A stretch of 22,423 nt of DNA, from the NCBI GenBank assembly GCA_965603095.1, contig CBFDBQ010000037.1, positions 1 to 22,423 of the forward strand, given 5' to 3'. Below are positions 1 to 9,119 of this stretch, piece after piece (within the stretch, counting starts at the first letter, position 1; each line of letters starts with the position of its first letter). A program made the translations under genes and the position numbers. The notes under the pieces were generated by a model. The model was not told the origin of the DNA. It did no database searches and worked only from the letters and a program-made list of their open reading frames with translations. The DNA is from DAOVVL01 sp965603095 (GTDB lineage: Bacteria; Pseudomonadota; Alphaproteobacteria; Rhodospirillales; Magnetovibrionaceae).

Positions 1-1698
1 ATATCCAAAGGTGGTGGAGTGTTTGACCGCAAATCAAAATGGATTGCGCTTAGCCCTGAAATGAAAAAACTATTCGATACCACGGCCGACCGTGCAACCC
101 CGGTAGAGCTTATGCGGATGATACTTATGCTGGGGGCCGATCTTTTATGGTTTGGCGGCATTGGCACATATATAAAAAGCACACACGAAGGAAACGTTGA
201 TGCCGGTGATCGGGTAAACGATGCAATTCGAATTGATGGGCGTGAAGTCCAGGCCCGGGTAATAGGCGAGGGGGCAAATCTTGGCGTTACCCAGCTGGGC
301 CGCATTGAATGCGGGTTATCTGGCGTCAGGTTAAACACGGATTCGGTTGATAATTCAGCCGGGGTAGATTGTTCCGATCACGAAGTGAATATTAAAATCC
401 TTTTAGATCAGCTAGTTGCTAGAAAAAAACTAACCGCAACCGGGCGTAATACCCTGCTTGCCAAAATGACCGACGAGGTCGGCACGTTGGTTTTACGTGA
501 TAATTATCTCCAGACCCAGGCCATGTCGGTCATTCAGACCCGCGGCGTAAACTTGGTCGACCATCAAATTCGCCTGATGCGCGGCCTTGAAAAAAGCGGC
601 CGCCTTAACCGTGATGTTGAATTTTTACCCGATGACGAAACATTGTCGGAGCGGGCCATGGCAGGTGGTGGGCTTAGTCGCCCTGAAATATCTGTGCTGC
701 TTTCATATTCAAAAATATGGCTTTATGACGAAATACTGGCGAGCGAGTTGCCTAACAGTAAATATCTAGAAACTGATCTAGTTAATTATTTCCCCGGACC
801 GTTACGGGCAAAACATATGGATGCAATTTGTAGCCATCGCTTGGCCCGAGAAATTATTACTACCTGCGTTACTAATTCCATTATTAACCGGGTTGGCGGA
901 ACATTTGTTACTCAGATGCAAGAAAAAACCGGGATGCGCCCGTTTGAAATTGCATCTGCCTATATTATTGTTCGCGAAATTTTTTCGGTGCGTGAATTAT
1001 GGAACAAAATTGAAGCGCTGGATAACAAAGTTTCCGCCCATGTGCAGATTGCAATGATGTTAGATATTAACTCCTTGCTTGACCGATCAACCGCATGGGC
1101 GTTGCGTAATCTTGATATTTCATCCATCGGTGCGCAGGTATCTACCATTGCTGGCGATATGAAATCGTTTGCAAATGGATTGGAAAAAACAATCCCTAAA
1201 TTTTATCGCGAAGATTTAATAAAAAGAGCCGAAAAATATATTATCGAAGGTGTGCCCAAAGATTTGGCCAACGCAATTGCCGGTTTGATAAATCTTGCAT
1301 CGGGGCCGGATATTGTTCGCATTAGCCAAAACCATAAATTGCCGGTCAGCAAAGTGGGCAGACTCTATTTTGAAGTCGGCGCAAGATTCCGCCTTGGTCG
1401 TTTACGTGCCGCATGCGAAGGGCTTGAAAGCCAAAGCCATTGGCAAAAACTTGCCGTTGGCGCGCTTATTGATGATTTATTTCAATTGCAGGCACAAATT
1501 ACCAGCAACGTATTATCCACAACCCGTGGCGAGACCGATCCGACAAAAGCAATACCAAATTGGGCAGGCATTCACCAAGGTGCGGTTGAGCGTTCAGACC
1601 AATTGTTGAACGAATTACGCACTAGCGACATCAACGATATCGCGATGATTTCTGTTGCCACCCAATCATTAAGGGCACTGGTGGAAGATAGCGCATGA
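1..1698 (+). CDS. NAD-specific glutamate dehydrogenase, large type (C-terminal part, 5' end outside window)
   Basis: The reading frame is open from the first base of the window, which begins ISKGGGVFDRK, so this is the 3' portion (about 565 codons) of a longer gene. The SKGGGVF start, the segment WFGGIGTYIKS and the following VIGEGANLGVTQLGRIE match the C-terminal catalytic half of the large (about 1600 residue) NAD-dependent glutamate dehydrogenases of proteobacteria. These oxidatively deaminate glutamate to 2-oxoglutarate in the cytoplasm, usually in a catabolic role. The rest is the helical C-terminal domain of the family. A GTG at base 19 could be mistaken for a start but lies inside the conserved core. 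The stop TGA overlaps the start ATG of the next gene, so the two are probably translationally coupled. Frame and conservation are continuous, with no sign of damage. Confidence 0.93.
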   Translation: MSKGGGVFDRKSKWIALSPEMKKLFDTTADRATPVELMRMILMLGADLLWFGGIGTYIKSTHEGNVDAGDRVNDAIRIDGREVQARVIGEGANLGVTQLGRIECGLSGVRLNTDSVDNSAGVDCSDHEVNIKILLDQLVARKKLTATGRNTLLAKMTDEVGTLVLRDNYLQTQAMSVIQTRGVNLVDHQIRLMRGLEKSGRLNRDVEFLPDDETLSERAMAGGGLSRPEISVLLSYSKIWLYDEILASELPNSKYLETDLVNYFPGPLRAKHMDAICSHRLAREIITTCVTNSIINRVGGTFVTQMQEKTGMRPFEIASAYIIVREIFSVRELWNKIEALDNKVSAHVQIAMMLDINSLLDRSTAWALRNLDISSIGAQVSTIAGDMKSFANGLEKTIPKFYREDLIKRAEKYIIEGVPKDLANAIAGLINLASGPDIVRISQNHKLPVSKVGRLYFEVGARFRLGRLRAACEGLESQSHWQKLAVGALIDDLFQLQAQITSNVLSTTRGETDPTKAIPNWAGIHQGAVERSDQLLNELRTSDINDIAMISVATQSLRALVEDSA

Positions 1699-2981
1699 GC
1701 GATGGCGGGGGCGCACTACGGCGGGCACGCATTAGCTGGGCAATTTATGACTGGGCCAATTCTGCCTTTCCGACCGTAATAATTACATTTGTTTTTGCCG
1801 CATATTTTACCAAGGCGGTGGCCGCTGACCCGGTATCAGCAACGGGCGACTGGGGCGCGGTCATGGCTATTTCTGCGTTGGCGGTTGCAATTGTTGGCCC
1901 GGTGTTGGGCGCGGTTGCCGACCATGGGGGCGTGCGTAAACCGTGGTTGATGGCTTTCACATATATTTGCGCCATTGCCACCGGGCTGTTGTGGTTTGTT
2001 GAACCAGATAGCGGTTGGGTATTATACGCGCTGGTGTTGGTGGGCCTTGCAAACTTTGCATTTGAAATGGGCGTGGTTTTTTATAATTCCATGTTGCCAG
2101 CGTTAGCGCCAAAAAAAATTATGGGCCGTATTTCCGGATGGGCATGGGGCCTTGGTTATGCTGGTGGGCTATCTTGCCTAGCATTAGCATTAGTTGCCTT
2201 TGTGCAAACCGACACACCATGGTTTGGAATACCCAAAGACGATGCGCTTAATATCAGGGCAACCACATTGTTGGTATCTGCTTGGCTGATAGTTTTTTCA
2301 TTGCCGATTTTTTTATTTACACCCGATAAACCATCAAGCGGTATTGGTTTTGGCACGGCGGTGCGTCGTGGTGTTGGCACGCTTTATCAGACATTAAAAA
2401 ATATCAAGCAACACGCCACAGTCGGTAAATATTTGCTGGCAAGAATGATTTATACGGACGGCATCAATACCCTGTTTGCATTTGGCGGTATTTACGCGGT
2501 TGGTACTTTTGGTATGGATTTTTCCGAACTAATTATGTTTGGCATTGCAATTAATGTAACCGCCGGCATTGGTGCGGCTGTATTTGGCTGGGTTGATGAT
2601 TTTATCGGCCCTAAAAAAACGGTGCTTATTGCCATTTGCGGCCTATGTATTTTAGGCACAGCGCTTTTATTTATTGAAAGCAAAACCATGTTTTGGGTAT
2701 TTGCGGTTCCTTTGGGAATTTTTGTTGGCCCGGCCCAGGCCGCCAGCAGAACATATATGGCAAACCTTGTTCCGGAAAAAATGGAAGCAGAAATGTTTGG
2801 CCTTTATGCCCTGTCCGGCAAAGCAACGGCGTTTATGGGCCCGGCTTTGCTTGGCTGGCTTAGCGTAACATTTGATAGCCAGCGCGCAGGTATGGCCAGT
2901 ATTATCGTTTTTCTTGTTGTTGGGGCGCTTTTATTATTACCTTTGCCAGATCCTACTGATTCTGGGCGGAGTTCCCCATGA
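1695..2981 (+). CDS. MFS transporter, UMF1/Atg22-like family
   Basis: The protein has 428 residues and about twelve hydrophobic segments. It carries the N-terminal signature WAIYDWANSAF at residues 15-25, typical of the UMF1 branch of the major facilitator superfamily (Atg22-like, PF11700). A second typical segment is GPAQAASRTYMANLVPE in the second half. It is an inner-membrane transporter. Some relatives are linked to amino-acid efflux, but the substrate cannot be read from sequence. The start ATG overlaps the glutamate dehydrogenase stop (ATGA), and its own stop overlaps the start of the downstream ABC ATPase in the same way. This places it in one transcript with an amino-acid catabolic gene and an ABC exporter. 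Family assignment is confident; the physiological role is unknown. Confidence 0.9.
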   Translation: MSDGGGALRRARISWAIYDWANSAFPTVIITFVFAAYFTKAVAADPVSATGDWGAVMAISALAVAIVGPVLGAVADHGGVRKPWLMAFTYICAIATGLLWFVEPDSGWVLYALVLVGLANFAFEMGVVFYNSMLPALAPKKIMGRISGWAWGLGYAGGLSCLALALVAFVQTDTPWFGIPKDDALNIRATTLLVSAWLIVFSLPIFLFTPDKPSSGIGFGTAVRRGVGTLYQTLKNIKQHATVGKYLLARMIYTDGINTLFAFGGIYAVGTFGMDFSELIMFGIAINVTAGIGAAVFGWVDDFIGPKKTVLIAICGLCILGTALLFIESKTMFWVFAVPLGIFVGPAQAASRTYMANLVPEKMEAEMFGLYALSGKATAFMGPALLGWLSVTFDSQRAGMASIIVFLVVGALLLLPLPDPTDSGRSSP

Positions 2982-3724
2982 TAAAAATGCGGAATTTAAA
3001 AAAGATATTTGGCGAAGGCCAAGAAAAGGTAACGGCCCTTGATGGGCTTTCGTTGGAAGCGGGCGATGGCCGGGTGACCGGGCTTATTGGCCCCAATGGC
3101 GCAGGCAAAACCACCGCATTTCGTATTGTTTATGGCCTACTTACGGCAGATAGCGGCAGCGCCAGCGTTGATGGTATTGATGTTGGCTCGGATCGAATGG
3201 AGGCCCAGCGTGTACTGGGGGTGTTGCCCGATGTGCGCGGGCTTTATCCCCGCCTAACCGCGCGCGAACACATTAGATATTTTGGCCAGCTTCATGGTGC
3301 CAGTGGCAAAGCACTGGAAGACGATATTGATGATTTAATATCACGCCTAGGAATGGAAGAATTCGCAGACAGGCGGGCCAAGGGTTTTTCCCGTGGACAG
3401 GAATTAAAAGTTGCCCTTGGTCGTGCGCTGGTTCACCGGCCTAAAAATTTAATATTGGATGAGCCAACCAATGGGTTGGATGTTATGAGCTCGCGTTCGG
3501 TCAGGGATTTAATAAAAGAAATGCGCGACGCTGGACATTGCATACTTATTTCCAGCCACATAATGAGCGAAGTCGCGGCCCTTTGCGATGATCTTGTAAT
3601 AATAGCAAACGGTCACGCAATTGCCGCCGGCACGCCAGATGAATTACGCCAACAAACAGGGGCCGATGATATCGAAGAAGTTTTTGTTCGCGCCGTTATT
3701 AAAGAACAAGGTGGGTCATTATGA
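2978..3724 (+). CDS. ABC transporter ATP-binding protein (NatA-like)
   Basis: A 248-residue single-domain ABC ATPase. Walker A (GPNGAGKTT) is at residues 38-46, Walker B (LILDEP) at 158-163, the D-loop GLD follows, and the H-loop histidine is H194 in ISSHIMSE. The signature motif reads FSRGQ at 137-141 instead of the common LSGGQ, which is a variant seen in NatA and ABC-2 type exporters. The start overlaps the MFS stop by ATGA. The stop overlaps the start of an ABC-2 permease, its obvious partner. The pair resembles NatAB, described in Bacillus as a sodium extrusion system, but many homologues of this type have no known substrate. It would act on the cytoplasmic face of the inner membrane. 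Confidence 0.92.
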   Translation: MIKMRNLKKIFGEGQEKVTALDGLSLEAGDGRVTGLIGPNGAGKTTAFRIVYGLLTADSGSASVDGIDVGSDRMEAQRVLGVLPDVRGLYPRLTAREHIRYFGQLHGASGKALEDDIDDLISRLGMEEFADRRAKGFSRGQELKVALGRALVHRPKNLILDEPTNGLDVMSSRSVRDLIKEMRDAGHCILISSHIMSEVAALCDDLVIIANGHAIAAGTPDELRQQTGADDIEEVFVRAVIKEQGGSL

Positions 3725-4935
3725 GCGCACCGGATTATAACAAAGCGGGCAAAACAAATGGGCGCATGTTGCGCTTGATGGCCATATTTAAAAAAGAAGT
3801 ACGCGACCATATGCGCGATAGGCGCACGCTTTTGCTTGCGCTTATTTATCCGCTATTGGCACCATTGCTTGTGGCGGGTGGGCTGTATCTTGCCGGATCA
3901 ACAATCCAGTCAGAAAGAACCGCAGTAGCATTTGATGTTGCAGTTATTGGTGCGGATAATTCACCATTGCTGATGGAACACCTTGCGGGTCACGAAATCA
4001 CAATTGTTGAGATGGCCTCGTTAGAAGAAACAAAAAAATTAATGCTTGATGGCCATATGCCGGTGGGACTAGTCATCCCTGAAAATGCCGAAGGTGAAAA
4101 CCGATTTACGGTTCAGATGTTGATGAACCTTAGCCGGGTTAGCAACCTTAGGCTGACCGCCAGATTAGAGCGGGTTATAAATTTGCTCAACGTCGAGCTT
4201 AGCAAAGAAAGGTTGATCGAAGCGGGCCTAGAAGAAGATTTTGCAAAACCAATAAAAATAAAAGACGTAAGCGTTACTCGCCTGCCCAACATCGCCGTAT
4301 TTTTTTACAACATGATGCCACCACTAATAATTTTTATGATATTTTTGGGCGGCGTTCATTTGGCAATCGATACCACCGTGGGTGAGCGTGAGCGCGGCTC
4401 GTTAGAGCCATTACTGCTTTCCCCGGTTGAGCGCTGGATATTGTTGTTGGCAAAATCTAAGGCGGCGTTTTTATTTACCGCCATAACTTCGTTTATAAAC
4501 ATTTTCGCGTTTTATGTTTTTTGTGGCTGGGCGGCTTCGCTTTCTAAACATCTCGACCAGCCGCCTGCGTGGTACATGTTTATCGCCATGTTTGTAGTAT
4601 CAATTCCGCTGATGGCAATTGCGGTTGCGTTGCAAATGTCCATTGCGGTTATCACCCGCTCAATGAAAGAAGCGCAAATTTATCTTGGCCTGCTGCCGTT
4701 GGTTCCGGCATTACCGGGAATGATAATGGTGTTTAAGCCAATATCACCGGGGGCGTGGGATGTTGCGGTCCCGGTGTTTGGACAAATGCTGTTGCTTGGC
4801 CGCCTCGCCCTTAGCGAACCCATTACAATTGCACAGGTTTTAACCGCAACCACCACAACTTCCATTGCCGCGGCTTTGATTTTTTGGCTGGCCGCTAGGT
4901 GGTTTAAACGGGAAAAAATGTTTCTTCTGGGTTAG
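3721..4935 (+). CDS. ABC-2 type transporter permease (NatB-like)
   Basis: A 404-residue permease. It has an N-terminal membrane anchor (about residues 35-60), a long extracytoplasmic domain (about 65-195), then five or six membrane segments to the C-terminus, the usual NatB / ABC-2 membrane topology. The segment TTVGERERGSLEPLLLSPV after the second hydrophobic stretch is the conserved coupling region of these permeases. The start overlaps the ATPase stop (ATGA), so both subunits should be made together. Ten or so residues before the first membrane segment are basic (KKEVRDHMRDRR), which fits a cytoplasmic N-terminus. It ends only five bases before the convergent purH gene, with no visible terminator in the gap. 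The substrate is unknown. Confidence 0.88.
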   Translation: MSAPDYNKAGKTNGRMLRLMAIFKKEVRDHMRDRRTLLLALIYPLLAPLLVAGGLYLAGSTIQSERTAVAFDVAVIGADNSPLLMEHLAGHEITIVEMASLEETKKLMLDGHMPVGLVIPENAEGENRFTVQMLMNLSRVSNLRLTARLERVINLLNVELSKERLIEAGLEEDFAKPIKIKDVSVTRLPNIAVFFYNMMPPLIIFMIFLGGVHLAIDTTVGERERGSLEPLLLSPVERWILLLAKSKAAFLFTAITSFINIFAFYVFCGWAASLSKHLDQPPAWYMFIAMFVVSIPLMAIAVALQMSIAVITRSMKEAQIYLGLLPLVPALPGMIMVFKPISPGAWDVAVPVFGQMLLLGRLALSEPITIAQVLTATTTTSIAAALIFWLAARWFKREKMFLLG

Positions 4936-4940
4936 GTGTA

Positions 4941-6533
4941 TTAGTGCCTAAAGTGACGCATGCTGGTCATTATCATTGTAATGCCTGCTTTGTCGGCCGC
5001 TTCTATTACTTCTGCGTCACGCATTGACCCGCCCGGTTGAATAACCGCCGCCGCGCCTGCTTCGATTGCTTCTAACAATCCATCTGAAAATGGAAAAAAT
5101 GCATCTGATGCCACAACTGATCCTTTGGCCCAGCTTTCACTATCGCCCGCTGTTTTTGCCGCTTGCTCTGCACGAAAGGCCGCTATGCGACATGAATTAA
5201 CCCGGCTCATCTGTCCGGCACCGATACCGACGGTCATGTTATCGCGAGCATAAACAATTGCATTTGATTTTACGTGCTTGGCAATTGTGAAAGCAAATTT
5301 TAGGTCTTCCATTTCTTTATCGGTTGGTTGACGCTTGGTAACTACTTTTAGGTCTGCAAAAATTTCGTTATCGCGACCTTGCACCAATAAACCACCAGCC
5401 AGCGCTTTTACCATAAGCCCGCCTGCGGTTGCATCTGGCATGTTGCCGGTGGTTAACACGCGAATGTTTTTCTTTTCAGCTAATATCGCGCGTGCGGCTT
5501 CATCAACATCGGGCGCAATAACAACTTCGGTAAATATTTTTATAATCTCTGTCGCGGTTTCTGCATCCAGCGTACGGTTAAGGGCGACTATGCCGCCAAA
5601 CGCGCTTTCGGTATCGCATGAATAAGCCCGCTTATAAGCATCAACCAATGTGCCGCCAACCGCAACGCCGCATGGGTTGGCATGTTTTATTATGGCGCAA
5701 GCCGGTCCATAATTTTTGGCTTCAAATTCAGCCGCAATTTCAAATGCCGCGTCGGTATCATTTAGGTTGTTGTAGGAAAGCTCTTTGCCTTGTAATTGGG
5801 TCGCGGTTGCAACGCCCGGGCGGTTTTCGCTGTTGGAATAAAATGCCGCTTTTTGATGGGGGTTTTCGCCATAACGCATGGTTTGTTTTAATTCGCCGGC
5901 AAATGTAATTCGCTTGGGCCAGCTTCCTTCTTTGGCCCCATCGGTCTCACCCACCAGCCATTCTGAAATGGCGGCATCGTATGATGCGGTGCGGGCGAAT
6001 GCACGCGCGCTTAATTCTAGGCGCAATTTATCAGATGTCGCTCCGCCATTTGCCAACATGTCTTGTTTCACTAATGTGTAGTCCTCTGGCTCTACAACAA
6101 TGGTAACGTCACCATGATTTTTAGCCGCCGCCCGCATCATTGCCGGGCCGCCGATATCAATGTTTTCAACGCTTTCATCAAACCCGGCACCGCGGGCACG
6201 GGTTTCTTCAAACGGATAAAGGTTCACACAAACAAGATCGATGGCGGAAATGTGGTGGTCTTTCATCGCTTGGCTATGTTCGGCGTTATTCCTAATGGCC
6301 AATATGCCACCGTGAATTTTTGGCTGTAGGGTTTTTACCCGGCCATCCATAATTTCAGGAAAGCCTGTGTGTTTTGAAACCTCGGTCACCTCAACGCCGG
6401 CATCAACCAATGCTTTAGCGGTGCCGCCGGTGGAAAGTATTTCAACCCCTTGTTCGGCCAGAAACTGCCCAAATTCAACTAGGCCGGATTTATCAGAAAC
6501 CGAAAGAAGTGCGCGGCGAATGGGCTGTGACAT
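4941..6533 (-). CDS. purH: Bifunctional AICAR formyltransferase / IMP cyclohydrolase
   Basis: A complete 530-residue PurH, catalysing the last two steps of de novo IMP synthesis: formyl transfer from 10-formyl-THF to AICAR, then ring closure. The N-terminal MGS-like cyclohydrolase domain shows ILSTGGTAKAL (33-43) and the GRVKTLQPKIHGGIL stretch. The transformylase domain shows MRYGENPHQ (219-227) and the catalytic Lys-His pair in IIKHANPCGVA (K283, H284). GIGAGQMSRVNS, SDAFFPFSDG and the terminal MTSMRHFRH all match the family. The upstream sequence AAAGGAT about 11 bases before the ATG is a plausible ribosome binding site. It is the last gene of the rsmB-heparinase-glycosyltransferase-purH series and converges with the ABC permease gene. 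Confidence 0.98.
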   Translation of the reverse strand: MSQPIRRALLSVSDKSGLVEFGQFLAEQGVEILSTGGTAKALVDAGVEVTEVSKHTGFPEIMDGRVKTLQPKIHGGILAIRNNAEHSQAMKDHHISAIDLVCVNLYPFEETRARGAGFDESVENIDIGGPAMMRAAAKNHGDVTIVVEPEDYTLVKQDMLANGGATSDKLRLELSARAFARTASYDAAISEWLVGETDGAKEGSWPKRITFAGELKQTMRYGENPHQKAAFYSNSENRPGVATATQLQGKELSYNNLNDTDAAFEIAAEFEAKNYGPACAIIKHANPCGVAVGGTLVDAYKRAYSCDTESAFGGIVALNRTLDAETATEIIKIFTEVVIAPDVDEAARAILAEKKNIRVLTTGNMPDATAGGLMVKALAGGLLVQGRDNEIFADLKVVTKRQPTDKEMEDLKFAFTIAKHVKSNAIVYARDNMTVGIGAGQMSRVNSCRIAAFRAEQAAKTAGDSESWAKGSVVASDAFFPFSDGLLEAIEAGAAAVIQPGGSMRDAEVIEAADKAGITMIMTSMRHFRH

Positions 6534-6613
6534 TGGGTTTTAGATCCTTTAAGCAGGGAAACTGAAATAAGCGGAAGTGGCAGTTTTATAGCTTATTTAT
6601 TGAAGCTAGCAAA

Positions 6614-7369
6614 TCAGAACTTGGCAAATAAATTGTACTGCACAATACAACGAATTGCGCTGACACCGTCTTTCCAGCCAATTTTCTTACCCTCTTCAAA
6701 GGTACGCCCTTGGTATGAAATGGCTATTTCTTCTACGCGCAGTTTGGGCCGGTGGGCGGCAATTTTGGCGGTCATTTCCGGCTCTATGCCGAAACGATTT
6801 TCTTGCAATTTAATGCCCCTAATAATAGGCCCGCGAAAGACCTTGTAACAGGTTTCCATGTCCGTAAGCCTAAGGCCATTAAGAATATTTGAAAGCAAGG
6901 TCAAAAATTTGTTAGCAATTACATTGCTTATGTATTTAGCCTCGATGGGTAGTTCATTTTTAAAACGCGAACCATAAACAACATCTGCTTTACCGTTTAG
7001 TATGGGCGCAAATAGTAGTGGGTATTCATCCGGGTCGTATTCAAGATCTGCATCTTGCACAATTACAATGTCACCGCTTGAACTGGCAAAGCCCGTTCTT
7101 AACGCGCCACCTTTTCCTATATTTGCATTATGGCGAATTGCTTTTATGCGTGGCTCTAATTCAGATAACTGCGTTGCAAGCTCAAATGATTTATCGCTTG
7201 AGCAATCATCAACAATTATTAATTCAACCGTCAGGCCGGAACTATCCGCGGCTAGAACCCGACGAATAAGTTTTTCCAACGTTGCTTCTTCGTTAAAACA
7301 CGGCACAATAATAGAGACGGTTTTAATGGCGTCGGTAGCTATGTTCTGATTTTTAGTTTCTTGCATCAT
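6614..7369 (-). CDS. Family 2 glycosyltransferase, DPM1/polyprenyl-phosphate glycosyltransferase-like
   Basis: A 251-residue GT-A fold glycosyltransferase. The nucleotide-sugar binding segment VDDCSSD lies at residues 53-59, and the metal-binding DXD-type motif DADLEYDP at 106-113. The series continues with NANIGKGGALRTGF and, further on, DMETCYKVFRG, the pattern of dolichol/undecaprenyl-phosphate mannosyl- or glucosyltransferases. No C-terminal membrane helix pair is visible, so it is the short, soluble or membrane-associated type. The likely role is making a lipid-linked sugar donor for envelope glycans; the sugar is unknown. It starts ATG ATG with only weak Shine-Dalgarno-like sequence upstream. 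It sits between a heparinase-family gene and purH. Confidence 0.87.
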   Translation of the reverse strand: MMQETKNQNIATDAIKTVSIIVPCFNEEATLEKLIRRVLAADSSGLTVELIIVDDCSSDKSFELATQLSELEPRIKAIRHNANIGKGGALRTGFASSSGDIVIVQDADLEYDPDEYPLLFAPILNGKADVVYGSRFKNELPIEAKYISNVIANKFLTLLSNILNGLRLTDMETCYKVFRGPIIRGIKLQENRFGIEPEMTAKIAAHRPKLRVEEIAISYQGRTFEEGKKIGWKDGVSAIRCIVQYNLFAKF

Positions 7370-7414
7370 GGTAATTTAATTTATACCTGTATATTGGTTT
7401 GTTCGCTGTGATGC

Positions 7415-9088
7415 TTATCGGGCTGTTTCGCGGGAAAACGCCCATTTTACCAGCACCCCGTTGCCTGATAATGGCCCGGTTATGACTATTTGTTCGCTGT
7501 GTTTAGGCAGGCCCAACCTGCCGGCATAAATACTTTCTTCAAGGGTAATTTCTCCACTTGATGAATGAAAACGCCAAAGCTCTTTTTTACCCAGTTTTAT
7601 CAAAACGCCCCCGCCGCCTGAAAATAATGACGCATGGGCACGGGGGTGCAGGTGAAAACGAATTGTAAATTGTTCTCCTCCGGTTCCAATTAATCTGTCT
7701 TCGCCGCGCACGTCACCGCCACCGGGGCTTAAAAATAATGCGCGCTGGTGAACAAGGCCAAAAATATTGGCGTAACCATCGTGACTGGTTTCAACAACAA
7801 TTCCTTCGTCTGCTAATTCGCCACGTTTGCACGTTACATTTAGCGGTCCCCGTCGCTTGCCGCCACCGCCCCGTTCAGCCGATGAAGATGTGTCATTTAC
7901 AACCATGGTTGAATGCGCGGCACTGACCGAAAGTGCTGCCCGCCATGGCCCGCCATCATCTTCGCGGTCACCACAATTTACAATCATGCGCTGGTTGTTG
8001 GTGCTCATCTCGAAACTTAATGTTCCGGCATGGTGGTTTACTTCTGCACCACCAAAACCGCCGGGGATGCCGGTATCCATTATTATGTGGGTGGCGCCGG
8101 ATGAAAGCCGTTGAAAGCCCGTGTGTGGTGCGCTGGATGGCGTGTTTGCGGTGGAGCCACTTTGTAAAAGTAATTGATCAAGAAATCCATTATCGCCAAC
8201 AGCGCCACCATTAAAAAGCGCAAGCCCGCCATCGGGGTGGCGCAACATACGCAGCATGGGTGCCGACCTATCAATGGCATTTTGTAGCCATCCGGGCACA
8301 TCTTCACTTAGGGCCGCCAGCATATTTTTAATTTCGATTAGGTCGTTTAATACCAGTGCCAGTACCTGTGGGTTGCGTTCAACGTGCCCGCCATCTGGTA
8401 ATATTTGGCTTGCCACTGCGGCCTTAAAGCGCTTCATGCTTTCGTCCTTAAGCCGTGCTTTACCAAACAATGCATGGGCCGCAACAACAAAACCTTTTAA
8501 TGCGTGCAGGTATTTAAACCCCGCCTTGGCCGATGGCGTGCCCTTCATTATATGTCTGGTATCGCGAATTAGGCTTTTTACTGCGCGTTTTTTAAATTCG
8601 GGATCAGAGCTTTCCCCACATATGAAATCCCAATTAATCATCCAGTTGGAAATTCGGGTTGCGGCCCCGGCCCTATCCCATGAATGTTCGCTCCAGTTTT
8701 TGTTGGCTTCTATCCATTCGCTGGTGCGCATTACAGCAAACTGGGCCGTTTCTTTGTCACCAACGGCCTTTAAATCTGAAAGCCAAGCAAAGGAATGAAA
8801 CCATCTAAGCCAATTTTTTGATGCCTGTTCAGGAAGTGCCGCGGCAATTGAAATGTGGTGGGTCTCGCCCAAATGTTCAAAAAGCTCGCTCAATATTTCG
8901 CGGCCACGTTCCGGGTTGCCCGGCCACATGGTTGGAATTGCCTTGCCCGCCCGCCCGCTTGTTACTGGCCCGGTGATGGGGCTGGTAATGAGCCAACGAT
9001 AAAGTGCGCTTGCAACAAATCCACCATGGGATTTTTTGTCAGTGTTTGATTTTTTTATTGGCACCAAAACCATTAAAAGTTTTTCCAC
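7415..9088 (-). CDS. Heparinase II/III-family protein
   Basis: About 557 residues. The N-terminal half is helical with tryptophan-rich segments (for example NWLRWFHSFAWLSDL and SNWMINWDF) like the alginate-lyase/heparinase toroid domain. The second half holds the beta-rich Heparinase II/III-like domain (PF07940), with the marker stretch NHHAGTLSFEMS followed by MIVNCG. Such proteins are polysaccharide lyases or have lost that activity. In alphaproteobacteria a relative is often found next to rsmB and purH, so it may act on envelope glycans rather than host heparin. No clear signal peptide is seen. The listed start is a GTG; an ATG six codons in (base 9073) is an equally reasonable start, since neither has a strong ribosome binding site. 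The 26 bases upstream are a 13-bp tandem repeat that also covers the rsmB stop. Confidence 0.85.
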   Translation of the reverse strand: MEKLLMVLVPIKKSNTDKKSHGGFVASALYRWLITSPITGPVTSGRAGKAIPTMWPGNPERGREILSELFEHLGETHHISIAAALPEQASKNWLRWFHSFAWLSDLKAVGDKETAQFAVMRTSEWIEANKNWSEHSWDRAGAATRISNWMINWDFICGESSDPEFKKRAVKSLIRDTRHIMKGTPSAKAGFKYLHALKGFVVAAHALFGKARLKDESMKRFKAAVASQILPDGGHVERNPQVLALVLNDLIEIKNMLAALSEDVPGWLQNAIDRSAPMLRMLRHPDGGLALFNGGAVGDNGFLDQLLLQSGSTANTPSSAPHTGFQRLSSGATHIIMDTGIPGGFGGAEVNHHAGTLSFEMSTNNQRMIVNCGDREDDGGPWRAALSVSAAHSTMVVNDTSSSAERGGGGKRRGPLNVTCKRGELADEGIVVETSHDGYANIFGLVHQRALFLSPGGGDVRGEDRLIGTGGEQFTIRFHLHPRAHASLFSGGGGVLIKLGKKELWRFHSSSGEITLEESIYAGRLGLPKHSEQIVITGPLSGNGVLVKWAFSRETAR

Positions 9089-9093
9089 TAAAG

Positions 9094-9119
9094 TTTTTAC
9101 TTATAATTTTTACTTATAA
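9094..9119. repeat. Two-copy 13-bp tandem repeat across the rsmB stop codon
   Basis: Two perfect adjacent copies of tttttacttataa lie at 9094-9106 and 9107-9119. The rsmB stop (9114-9116 on the minus strand) is inside the second copy, and the first copy fills the rsmB-heparinase spacer. It looks like a replication-slippage duplication, and no regulatory role is visible. Confidence 0.8.
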
